Made by a program: the position numbers and the translations under genes. Positions 33,287 to 41,169 of a DNA stretch of 44,612 nucleotides are shown here, piece by piece (within the stretch, counting starts at the first letter, position 1; the number at the start of each line of letters is the position of its first letter). Below the pieces are notes generated by a model. That model worked only from the letters and a program-made list of their open reading frames with translations, was not told where the DNA came from and searched no databases. This DNA is from an uncultured Oscillospiraceae bacterium (GTDB taxonomy: Bacteria > Bacillota > Clostridia > Oscillospirales > Oscillospiraceae): positions 1 through 44,612 of the forward strand of contig CAJUKH010000029.1 of the NCBI GenBank assembly GCA_910587345.1, in the 5' to 3' direction.

Positions 33287-34210
33287 GTGAAGATCTTATT
33301 TATGGGAACGCCGGAATTTGCCGTTCCGTCTCTTGAGGCGCTTATTGCCGCAGGGCATGATATATGCGGTGTTTTCACGCAGCCGGACCGTCCCAAAAAC
33401 CGTGGAATGAAACTACTGCCCCCACCGGTCAAAGAGTGTGCTTTGGCCCACAATATTCTTGTGGAGCAACCTGTCAAACTGAGGGATGGCGCAGCTTTGG
33501 ATCGTATCAAGATATTGGCCCCCGACTTGATCGTTGTGGCTGCCTATGGCCGAATCCTTCCCCAAGATATTTTAAGTGAACCGCCGATGGGGTGTATCAA
33601 TGTCCACTCTTCGCTTTTACCAAAATATCGAGGGGCAGCGCCTATCAACTGGGCCATTTTAAACGGAGAGAAGGAGACCGGTGTCACCATTATGCATATG
33701 GCAGCAGAGATGGACACCGGCGACATTATTGCGCAATGCACTACCGCTATCGGCCCTGATGAAACTGCTCCGGAACTTACCATCCGCCTGGCACAACTGG
33801 GGGCTTCGCTTCTTTGCCAGACGATAGATAAACTGTCTGACAAAACGGCTGCACGCACCCCTCAAGACCACGGCAACGCAACTCTGGCGCCTATGCTAAG
33901 CAGAGAACTCTCCGCTTTATGCTTTTCAAAGCCGGCCCAGGCCCTCCACGATCAGGTTAGAGGACTGCTTCCTTGGCCCGCGGCTACCACCCAAATCCAA
34001 GGCATTCGCTGCAAAATCTTTTCTACCTGTGTAGAATCAGGACAGGCAGTCCCCGGAACGGTTCTATCCGCTGGAAAAGACGGGCTTCTGATTGCCTGCG
34101 GAGATGGCAGTGCCCTTCGTATCCTGGAACTGCAGCCCGACGGAGGCAAACGCATGAAAACGGCTGATTTTTTGCGAGGCCATCCTGTAGAAGTAGGGAG
34201 TGTCCTTTGA
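33287..34210 (+). CDS. fmt: methionyl-tRNA formyltransferase
   Basis: A 307-aa enzyme that formylates initiator Met-tRNA. The N-terminal formyl-transferase fold has FMGTPEFAVP, INVHSSLLPKYRGAAPI and EMDTGDI, which hold the catalytic N, H and D. A C-terminal OB-like domain follows. The start is GTG 33287 with AAGGAG at 33268-33273. It overlaps rsmB by 1 nt. Confidence 0.97.
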   Translation: MKILFMGTPEFAVPSLEALIAAGHDICGVFTQPDRPKNRGMKLLPPPVKECALAHNILVEQPVKLRDGAALDRIKILAPDLIVVAAYGRILPQDILSEPPMGCINVHSSLLPKYRGAAPINWAILNGEKETGVTIMHMAAEMDTGDIIAQCTTAIGPDETAPELTIRLAQLGASLLCQTIDKLSDKTAARTPQDHGNATLAPMLSRELSALCFSKPAQALHDQVRGLLPWPAATTQIQGIRCKIFSTCVESGQAVPGTVLSAGKDGLLIACGDGSALRILELQPDGGKRMKTADFLRGHPVEVGSVL

Positions 34211-35529
34211 TGGGAAGCATGGCAAGAGAGGTTTCCTTACAATGCCTGATACTGGCCGAAAAAAGAAATGCCTGGTCTGATATTTCTCTGCGAAATGCTA
34301 TTCATCAAGCACAGTTTTCAGCCCGGGATGCCGGACTGTGTACAAGGCTGACTTACGGGGTCCTTCAAAACCAAATGTTGTTGGATTGGCATATTGACCG
34401 ACTTTCTTCCAGACCATCAGAGCAGTTGGATACAGGTGTGCGAAATGCCATCCGGCTGGGACTGTACCAGCTTTTATTTCTGGACCGTGTTCCTCCTCAT
34501 GCAGCCGTCAACGAATCGGTCACATTGGGCAAAAAATATGCTAAAAACCCTAAATCTGCCAGCCTTATCAATGGTGTATTACGGAATTTTTTGCGCCAGC
34601 AGGAAAGCGGGCAATGCCCTACACCGGAAGATATTTCTATTCGGTACAGTCATCCTTCCTGGTTTGTCAAGGAATTTTCCCAGCTTCTTCCTCCCGAAGA
34701 GCTGGAGGCCTTTTTACAGGCGAATAACAGCCAACCACTGATTCAGGCACAAACCAATCTTTTGAAAACCACTGCTAATGCCCTGACTGCTGAATTAACT
34801 GCGGCAGGGGTCACGGTAACACCTCATCCCTGGATGCCTGATTGCTTGAATTTGGAGAATACAGGGAACTTGGAAAAACTGACCGCCTTCTGCGAAGGTC
34901 GATTTTATGTGCAGGACAGTGCCGCCCGGGCCGCAGTAACGGCTGCTGCGCCGCAGCCCGGAATGCGGATCATGGACGCCTGCGGTGCGCCGGGCGGAAA
35001 GTCTTTTGCTGCTGCTATTGCTATGGAGGATCAAGGAGAGCTTTTTTGCTGTGACCTTCATCCTCATAAGGAAAAGCTCATACAGGAAGGCGCCAAACGC
35101 CTTGGGATACAACATATTCAAACTGCTGTCTCTGATGCCAGACACTTTTTCCCAGAATGGGAAAATGCCTTTGACCTGGTTTTGGCAGATGTTCCTTGCT
35201 CCGGGCTTGGAATCATTCGGAAGAAACCGGATATTCGCTACAAAGAGCCGAAACCCTTGGAAAATCTGCCTGTCATTCAGCGGGATATTTTGCTCAACGT
35301 TGCCAAATATGTTAAGCTGGGCGGGGTCCTGCTCTACTCCACTTGCACCTTGCTTCCAAGAGAAAACGATGATGTGGTATCCTGGTTTCTGAAGCAAAAT
35401 GAAAACTTTTGTCTGGAGCCGTTTACATTGCCCAGCCCCATCGGTCAAACAAATGGGTGTATAACACTTTGGCCTCACCGCCATCAATCGGATGGCTTTT
35501 TCATTGCAAAACTTCGCCGTAAAGCATAA
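34210..35529 (+). CDS. rsmB: 16S rRNA (cytosine-967-C5)-methyltransferase
   Basis: A 439-aa SAM-dependent methyltransferase. The N-terminal NusB-like domain spans about 1-130; the SAM site is MDACGAPGGKSF; catalytic cysteines lie in DVPCSGLG and YSTCTLLPREND. AGGGAG (34195-34200) precedes ATG 34210. The gene ends 13 nt before the chosen rlmN start. Confidence 0.94.
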   Translation: MGSMAREVSLQCLILAEKRNAWSDISLRNAIHQAQFSARDAGLCTRLTYGVLQNQMLLDWHIDRLSSRPSEQLDTGVRNAIRLGLYQLLFLDRVPPHAAVNESVTLGKKYAKNPKSASLINGVLRNFLRQQESGQCPTPEDISIRYSHPSWFVKEFSQLLPPEELEAFLQANNSQPLIQAQTNLLKTTANALTAELTAAGVTVTPHPWMPDCLNLENTGNLEKLTAFCEGRFYVQDSAARAAVTAAAPQPGMRIMDACGAPGGKSFAAAIAMEDQGELFCCDLHPHKEKLIQEGAKRLGIQHIQTAVSDARHFFPEWENAFDLVLADVPCSGLGIIRKKPDIRYKEPKPLENLPVIQRDILLNVAKYVKLGGVLLYSTCTLLPRENDDVVSWFLKQNENFCLEPFTLPSPIGQTNGCITLWPHRHQSDGFFIAKLRRKA

Positions 35530-35542
35530 GGGGGGGAGCCTC

Positions 35543-36571
35543 TTGACGGATTTGAAATCCATGACATTGGAAGAGATGACAATTCTGGCGAAAGAACTGG
35601 GAGAGCCTGCCTTTCGGGGCAAGCAAATCTTCCACTGGCTTCACCGGGGGGTTACAGACTTTGAGGATATGTCGGACCTTTCCAAGTCTTTTCGGGAGAA
35701 ACTGAAAAACACCTGCGCTTTCACCCCTCCACAAGTAGAAAGAAAGCAGATATCGGCCCATGATGGGACCATCAAATATTTGTGGCGGCTTTCGGATGGA
35801 AACTGTGTGGAAACGGTGCTTATGCGTTATCGCCATGGCAACACGGTGTGTATCTCCTCGCAGGTCGGTTGTCGGATGGGATGTGCTTTCTGCGCCTCCA
35901 CCATCGGCGGAAAAGTAAGAAACCTGACTCCTGCCGAAATGTTGGATCAGGTCCTTTTTACACAGCTGGATTCCGGAGCCGAAATCTCTAATATTGTCTT
36001 GATGGGGATAGGAGAACCGTTGGACAATATGGATAATGTACTCCGCTTTTTAGAGCTGGTAAACAGCCCCCATGGACTCAACATCGGTATGCGGCATATT
36101 TCTCTTTCTACCTGCGGTCTGGTTGAGCAGATCGACCGTCTTGCCCAGCTGAAATTACAGCTTACTCTGTCCGTATCCCTCCACGCGCCGGACGACGAGA
36201 CAAGGTCAAAAATTATGCCGGTAAACCGTTCTGTGGGAGTGGAAAAGCTCTTTGACTGTTGCCGGCGGTATTTCAACACTACCGGGCGGCGCATTTCATA
36301 TGAATATGCCATGATCGATAATGTCAATGACCACGACTGGCAGGCAGATTTGCTGGTCAGTCATCTGAAAGGAACTCCGGGCCATGTAAACCTGATCCCG
36401 CTTAACGAGGTGGAAGAAAGCCCTCTACGGCCCAGCCGCAGGACCCGCGCCTTTCAGGAACGGTTAGAGCGGCAGGGAGTCACTGCCACCGTGCGGAGAA
36501 AGCTGGGCGGCGACATTGACGCCTCCTGTGGGCAATTGCGGCGGAAAAGGATGGAGGAAGAAGAGTTATGA
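35543..36571 (+). CDS. rlmN: 23S rRNA/tRNA (adenine-C2)-methyltransferase RlmN
   Basis: A 342-aa radical SAM enzyme that methylates A2503 of 23S rRNA and A37 of tRNA. The cluster motif is CRMGCAFC (C110, C114, C117), with GIGEPLDN and STCGLV further on. I chose TTG 35543 because GGGGGGAG (35530-35537) precedes it and the product starts TDLKSMTLEEM, as in the family. A longer start at 35492 would lie within rsmB. Confidence 0.95.
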   Translation: MTDLKSMTLEEMTILAKELGEPAFRGKQIFHWLHRGVTDFEDMSDLSKSFREKLKNTCAFTPPQVERKQISAHDGTIKYLWRLSDGNCVETVLMRYRHGNTVCISSQVGCRMGCAFCASTIGGKVRNLTPAEMLDQVLFTQLDSGAEISNIVLMGIGEPLDNMDNVLRFLELVNSPHGLNIGMRHISLSTCGLVEQIDRLAQLKLQLTLSVSLHAPDDETRSKIMPVNRSVGVEKLFDCCRRYFNTTGRRISYEYAMIDNVNDHDWQADLLVSHLKGTPGHVNLIPLNEVEESPLRPSRRTRAFQERLERQGVTATVRRKLGGDIDASCGQLRRKRMEEEEL

Positions 36572-37302
36572 TACATATCTGGGGAATCACGGATAAAGGT
36601 GTTGTCCGGGCAGAGAATCAGGATTCGTATTGCTTCAAACTGGCACAGGATGATGTTGCTACCGCTATCGTCTGCGATGGTATGGGGGGTGCCCAAGCTG
36701 GAAATATAGCCAGCGCTCTGGCCGTAAAGTCAGCTTCAAAGTATCTGGAGAAACTCTCTCTTGACGAACTGAGAAGCGCCCCGGGGGACCACTTGGTTCG
36801 TGCCGCTCTTTTGGCGAATAAAAGCATTTACCGTAAATCCTGCTGGGAGATCTACTGCCGTGGTATGGGTACAACTATGGTAGCCGTCGCTGTTTTTGAC
36901 GGCTGTGCCCATATTTTAAACATTGGAGACAGCCGTGCTTACCACATCGGTGAGGAAGGTATCCGCCAGATCACCCGAGACCATTCTGTGGTTGAAGATT
37001 TAGTGCAAAGAGGGGAAATCACGCCTGATGAAGCCCGGAGCCACCCTCAGAAGAATCTCATCACCCGTGCGCTTGGCTCGGAAAGCCATGTGGAGGGTGA
37101 TCTGTATGAGGTAAAGCTGGAGAAGGGTGAATTTATTTTGATGTGTACCGATGGCTTGTCAAATGTTCTCTCGGATCAGGAAATTCTTTATGAGGTGCTG
37201 CATGGCGGCGCTGCCGGCGGCTGCTGCCAGCGGCTGTTGGATGTGGCCATTTCCAGAGGTGCTCCGGATAATGTGACTGCTGTTGTTATTCAGTTCGTGT
37301 AA
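36568..37302 (+). CDS. stp: PP2C-family Ser/Thr phosphatase
   Basis: A 244-aa metal-dependent phosphatase that reverses PrkC phosphorylation. Motifs DKGVVRAENQDS, VCDGMGGAQAGNIAS, IGDSRAY and CTDGLSNVLSD carry the metal-binding aspartates. It overlaps rlmN by 4 nt; prkC follows by 16 nt, the standard kinase/phosphatase pair. Confidence 0.96.
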   Translation: MIHIWGITDKGVVRAENQDSYCFKLAQDDVATAIVCDGMGGAQAGNIASALAVKSASKYLEKLSLDELRSAPGDHLVRAALLANKSIYRKSCWEIYCRGMGTTMVAVAVFDGCAHILNIGDSRAYHIGEEGIRQITRDHSVVEDLVQRGEITPDEARSHPQKNLITRALGSESHVEGDLYEVKLEKGEFILMCTDGLSNVLSDQEILYEVLHGGAAGGCCQRLLDVAISRGAPDNVTAVVIQFV

Positions 37303-37318
37303 GTGAGGTGAAAGAGGA

Positions 37319-39400
37319 ATGGATCAGTATATCGGCAAGATCCTGGGTAATCGCTATGAGATACTGGAACGCATCGGTTCAGGTGGCATGGCGGTGGTTT
37401 ATAAGGCAAAGTGCCACTGGCTTAACCGTTTTGTAGCCATTAAAATACTGAAAGATGATTTGGCGCAGGACGAAGAGTTCCGCCGTCGTTTTCATGAAGA
37501 ATCCCAGGCTGTCGCCATGCTCTCTCATCCCAACATCATGTCTATTTACGATGTTTCCCGGGCGGAAGGCTCTTCTGAGTCGGACTATATCGTTATGGAG
37601 CTTATCGATGGTATCACCTTGAAACAATATATGCAGAAGCGGGGAGGGAAACTTTCCTGGCGGGAAGCACTTCATTTTATTACCCAAATTATGAAAGGAC
37701 TTGCCCACGCTCACGGCCGCGGAATTATTCACCGGGATATCAAGCCTCATAACATCATGGTTTTACGTGACGGCAGTGTAAAAGTGGCAGACTTTGGTAT
37801 CGCCCGGCTCATGACCAGTAACCATAGCACCATGACGCAGGAAGCGCTGGGTTCTGTCCACTATATTTCTCCCGAGCAGGCCCGGGGAAGTCGAATTGAC
37901 GCCAGAAGCGATATTTATTCTGCCGGCGTTGTGCTTTATGAAATGCTGACAGGGCGCCTGCCATATGAAGGAGATTCCCCTGTGGCAGTGGCGATTCAGC
38001 ACATCAATTCCATTCCTCTTTCCCCTCGGGAGTTGGAACCGGAGATTCCGGAGGCTCTGGAGGAAATTACTATGCGTGCCATGGCCTCCGAACTGGGAAA
38101 ACGTTATGTATCGGCTGATGCCATGCTTGCAGATTTGGAGGAATTTCGGAAAAACCCCAATATCAGCTTTGACTACACCAGCGCCGATTTGCTTTTAGGG
38201 CAGGGTGATGAACCCACTCAGGCACTTGGGGCAAACACCCCTGAGTCCGTAACCACCAAACGCTCTGCTGCCCACAAAGTTCCTTCCGAAAAGCCAGTTC
38301 CGCAACCCCTTGCCGAAGAGGACGAGGAGGATGACGAGGAGGGGGGCGGTAAGCAGATTTTTATTGCCGCCGCCATCGTTCTTCTTTGTATTGTCGGGGT
38401 CGGTGTCTTCCTTTGGAATGGCGTACTGCGTGAAATGATGGGAACCGGAGAAACCTATACGATTCCTGACGTAAGAGGGTACACGCTGGAAGACGCCATG
38501 GAACTTCCGGAAATCAAAGAAAATGGCTTTACAATTATTGAGGGGCGGCAAATTGTAGACGCCGATGTACCTGTAGGGCAAATTATCAGCCAAACCCCTG
38601 AGGCGGAAAGTATTGCCAAGAGCAATGTCAAAGAAATCACAGTGAATATCAGTATTCCGCCCAGCGATCTCTTAATGCCTGATCTCTATGATCAGGACCA
38701 ACGGATCGCCATGACTCAACTTCGTGCTATGGGATTAACCGCCACCTTGGAGCAGGGGTATTCTGAGGAGGTCATAAAAGGAAATGTTATGTCTCAAACG
38801 CCAAATGCAGATGAGCCTTTGACATCTGAAACAGAAATCATTATTGTAATCAGCCAAGGCCCGGAACCTAAACCGGTCACCATGATCCCTGTCACAAATA
38901 TGTCTCTGGAGAGCGCTATTGAAATCATCACCAAAGATTTGGGACTTCAGGTAGGACAGATAGACAGAGAAGCGAATGACAGTTACGCTGAGGGTATGGT
39001 TTTTTACCAAAGTGTTCCCGCTGGGGAACCGGTGTTGTCAGGCACTACGATTGATTTGAAAGTAAGCACTGGGCCTGACATTGTGGCCCCCCCCGAAGTT
39101 TCCCAAGGGCCAATAGATACGTCTGCTCCAATTGTAACTCAAACTCCTACAACGCCGGCTCCCACGGAAAGTCAGTCCGTATTCAGCCGAAAAACCGGGA
39201 CTGTGACCCTTCCTACAGACCGGGAAACGGTCACCATACAGGTCACTGTGGATGGAGTTCCCCAATACGCAGAGCCGGAAACTGTAGAGACAAAGATGCG
39301 GATCGCACGCTTTACCGTGGAGGGAAAAGGTGTTCAGGAAATCGTTGTCTATATCGATGGTGTGGAAGCAAAACGCTACACCGAAGATTTTAACAGCTGA
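37319..39400 (+). CDS. prkC: PASTA-domain Ser/Thr kinase PrkC
   Basis: A 693-aa membrane kinase that senses muropeptides. The kinase domain (about 12-276) has GSGGMAVVYKA, lysine K42, HRDIKPHN and DFGIA, with threonines T171 and T173 in the activation loop. After an acidic linker (about 320-343) a membrane helix spans about 346-366, then three PASTA repeats (about 379-575) and a Pro/Thr-rich linker. A further beta-rich C-terminal segment of about 75 residues is not typical of PrkC. In spore formers PrkC can signal germination. Confidence 0.95.
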   Translation: MDQYIGKILGNRYEILERIGSGGMAVVYKAKCHWLNRFVAIKILKDDLAQDEEFRRRFHEESQAVAMLSHPNIMSIYDVSRAEGSSESDYIVMELIDGITLKQYMQKRGGKLSWREALHFITQIMKGLAHAHGRGIIHRDIKPHNIMVLRDGSVKVADFGIARLMTSNHSTMTQEALGSVHYISPEQARGSRIDARSDIYSAGVVLYEMLTGRLPYEGDSPVAVAIQHINSIPLSPRELEPEIPEALEEITMRAMASELGKRYVSADAMLADLEEFRKNPNISFDYTSADLLLGQGDEPTQALGANTPESVTTKRSAAHKVPSEKPVPQPLAEEDEEDDEEGGGKQIFIAAAIVLLCIVGVGVFLWNGVLREMMGTGETYTIPDVRGYTLEDAMELPEIKENGFTIIEGRQIVDADVPVGQIISQTPEAESIAKSNVKEITVNISIPPSDLLMPDLYDQDQRIAMTQLRAMGLTATLEQGYSEEVIKGNVMSQTPNADEPLTSETEIIIVISQGPEPKPVTMIPVTNMSLESAIEIITKDLGLQVGQIDREANDSYAEGMVFYQSVPAGEPVLSGTTIDLKVSTGPDIVAPPEVSQGPIDTSAPIVTQTPTTPAPTESQSVFSRKTGTVTLPTDRETVTIQVTVDGVPQYAEPETVETKMRIARFTVEGKGVQEIVVYIDGVEAKRYTEDFNS

Positions 39401-40278
39401 TGGAAGGTATTATTTTGAAAGCCCTGTCCGGCTTTTACTATGTTGACTGTGACGGTAGTATTTTGACCTGTCGGGGGCGTGGGAAGCTACGGCATGGTGG
39501 ATTTACCCCTTTGGTCGGCGACAGGGTATCCGTTACGGACCAGGAAGACGGCACCGGAATGATCGATGAGATTTTACCCCGTAAAAACTTCTTTCATCGG
39601 CCTGCTGTTGCCAACATTGATTATCTTGTAATTGTTGCTTCCGGCGCAACACCAATCACAGATCCTTTTCTCATTGACAGGCTTACCGCCATGGCGCAAC
39701 ACAGAAATTGCCAATGTGTGATTTGTTTTAACAAATGGGATCTCAGCCAGCCGACTAAACTTTGGCAACTCTATCGGGATGCTGGTTTTCCTGCCTTGCA
39801 GGTCAGTGCGGAAACAGGGGAGGGGCTTGAAGCACTCTCCCGCATAATTGCTGGCAAGATATGTGCCTTTACAGGCAATTCCGGCGTTGGAAAGTCCAGT
39901 TTGCTGAATGCGCTGGAACCGGGTTTTTCCCTGCCAACAGGTGAAGTCAGTGAACGGCTGGGACGAGGGCGGCATACGACCCGTCATGTGGAACTGTTCC
40001 CTCTGTCGAATGGCACCTTGATTGCGGATACCCCCGGTTTTGCTGCATTTGAAGAAGGTACGTTTATCCCGGAAGAACTTCCCTCTTGCTTTCCTGAGTT
40101 CCGACCTTTTTTAGAAAGCTGCAAATATTCGGGTTGTTCCCACGTAAAGGAAAATGGCTGTGCAGTTCTTTCCGCCATTGATACGGGAACAATCGCCAAG
40201 AGCAGACATGACAGCTACGTCCGGCTTTATAATGAGGCAAAGGAGGTACAGCCATGGCAGCGGAAAAAGTCGCACTGA
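39400..40278 (+). CDS. rsgA: small-subunit ribosome biogenesis GTPase RsgA
   Basis: A 292-aa circularly permuted GTPase that aids 30S maturation. The N-terminal OB domain (about 1-65) is followed by G4 NKWD, G1 GNSGVGKSS, the switch GRGRHTTRHVEL and G3 DTPGF, then the zinc motif CKYSGCSHVKENGC. The ATG shares a base with the prkC stop. Bacillus has rpe between rsgA and thiN; here it is absent. Confidence 0.96.
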   Translation: MEGIILKALSGFYYVDCDGSILTCRGRGKLRHGGFTPLVGDRVSVTDQEDGTGMIDEILPRKNFFHRPAVANIDYLVIVASGATPITDPFLIDRLTAMAQHRNCQCVICFNKWDLSQPTKLWQLYRDAGFPALQVSAETGEGLEALSRIIAGKICAFTGNSGVGKSSLLNALEPGFSLPTGEVSERLGRGRHTTRHVELFPLSNGTLIADTPGFAAFEEGTFIPEELPSCFPEFRPFLESCKYSGCSHVKENGCAVLSAIDTGTIAKSRHDSYVRLYNEAKEVQPWQRKKSH

Positions 40279-40901
40279 TTTTCGGCTCCTGCCCTTCCGC
40301 CGGTTGGGAGGACCTTCGCCAGTATTGTCCTGCACCAGATTTTGTAATTGCTGCAGACGGTGGCATTAAGTGTGCCCGATCTGCAGGATATCTTCCTGAT
40401 CTTCTCATTGGAGATTGGGACTCTGGAGGGGGGCCTGAGTCAGATATTCCGTCTCTGACCCTGCCGCCGGAGAAGGACCTGACTGATTTGCAAGCGGCGG
40501 CCGAAATCGCTTTACAGCGCAGCTATTCAAAAATTGTTCTAACTGCTTGTTTAGGGGGCCGACTGGACCAGAGTGTGGCCAACCTTCATTTATTAGAGTG
40601 GATCTATGACCAAGGTGGTTCAGGAGTCCTTGTGGATGACGGTAACATAGCCTTTTTCTGGGATGGGACACCGCTTATTTTAGAGCGGGAAAAAGGATAT
40701 CAATTTCTGTCTATATTACCATTGGACCGGCACATTGAAGGGGTTTCTCTGCAAGGCGTCAAATATCCATTGGTTAATGCTTCACTGACCCGGGGCAGTA
40801 CTCTTTCCATCAGCAACGAGGTTGTCGCTTCACAGGCTCATCTATCCGCTAAAAACGGTCGAATGCTTGTAATTCGCAGCAGAAATTTTCTTTTTCAATA
40901 A
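40254..40901 (+). CDS. thiamine pyrophosphokinase
   Basis: A 215-aa enzyme that makes thiamine pyrophosphate (thiN/tpk type). The catalytic acidic residues lie in AADGGIKCA, IGDWDS and EKDLTDLQAA, with GGRLDQSVANLHLL in the middle; the C-terminal beta domain has GSTLSISNEVV. It overlaps rsgA by 25 nt. In Bacillus thiN is followed directly by spoVM, and the same is true here. Confidence 0.93.
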   Translation: MAAEKVALIFGSCPSAGWEDLRQYCPAPDFVIAADGGIKCARSAGYLPDLLIGDWDSGGGPESDIPSLTLPPEKDLTDLQAAAEIALQRSYSKIVLTACLGGRLDQSVANLHLLEWIYDQGGSGVLVDDGNIAFFWDGTPLILEREKGYQFLSILPLDRHIEGVSLQGVKYPLVNASLTRGSTLSISNEVVASQAHLSAKNGRMLVIRSRNFLFQ

Positions 40902-40911
40902 ACACCTTGCA

Positions 40912-40961
40912 CCGCTTCCTCTCGTATAATGGGTTATCCAGAGCGAGAGGAAGCGGTTTTT
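40912..40961 (+). terminator. intrinsic terminator between the tpk operon and spoVM
   Basis: CCGCTTCCTCTCG (40912-40924) pairs perfectly with CGAGAGGAAGCGG (40944-40956), then TTTTT. The 13-bp stem encloses a 19-nt loop that contains TATAAT. Confidence 0.88.
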
Positions 40962-40970
40962 CTCGCTCTG
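40939..40970 (+). promoter_or_regulatory. alternative hairpin overlapping the terminator
   Basis: CAGAGCGAG (40939-40947) pairs with CTCGCTCTG (40962-40970), 9 bp with a 14-nt loop. It uses bases 40944-40947 of the terminator's 3' arm and loops out its T run, so the two folds exclude each other. No ligand domain is recognised. Confidence 0.5.
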
Positions 40971-41013
40971 AACAGGATGGACAAAACCCCACAGCCGAAG
41001 GAGGTGATATGGT

Positions 41014-41085
41014 ATGAAAATCGTAGTCGTAAAATCCCCTAAAGCATTACGTGGACTTTTGAGCCGTATCTTTGGCTTGAAGTAA
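41014..41085 (+). CDS. spoVM: stage V sporulation protein M, 23-aa membrane-curvature peptide
   Basis: A 23-codon gene (71-nt scale) with an almost perfect ribosome site, AAGGAGGTGAT at 40998-41008. The product is an amphipathic helix of the SpoVM type. Aligned by position with the 26-aa Bacillus SpoVM, it keeps M1, K2, K7, P9, K10, L12, G14 and G21; P9 is the residue that breaks the helix and is needed for localisation. SpoVM settles on the convex outer forespore membrane and anchors SpoIVA. Position after thiamine pyrophosphokinase is the same as in Bacillus, and spoIVA lies two genes on. The TATAAT upstream has no well-spaced -35, so a sporulation sigma factor is likelier. Confidence 0.9.
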   Translation: MKIVVVKSPKALRGLLSRIFGLK

Positions 41086-41100
41086 AAGAGACATACAAGC

Positions 41101-41159
41101 CGCTCCTTGTACATATAGATTCACAGAAGAAACGGGGCTGGATACCCGTACAAGGAGTG
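41101..41159 (+). promoter_or_regulatory. hairpin that sequesters the sipL Shine-Dalgarno
   Basis: CGCTCCTTGTAC (41101-41112) pairs with GTACAAGGAGTG (41148-41159): 12 bp with one G-U and a 35-nt loop. AAGGAG (41152-41157), the only ribosome site for sipL, lies within the 3' arm. No T run follows. The stem could hold translation off until melted or bound. Confidence 0.65.
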
Positions 41160-41169
41160 AAAGACGCAT

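Noticed and set aside
40907..40930. TTGCAC ... TATAAT as a sigma-A promoter for spoVM
   Set aside because: The spacer is only 12 nt, too short for sigma-A, and the TATAAT sits in the terminator loop.
41092..41119. Sigma-E promoter between spoVM and sipL (CATACAAG or CATATAGA as -10)
   Set aside because: Neither has a well-spaced -35; best spacing is 19 nt or the boxes match poorly.
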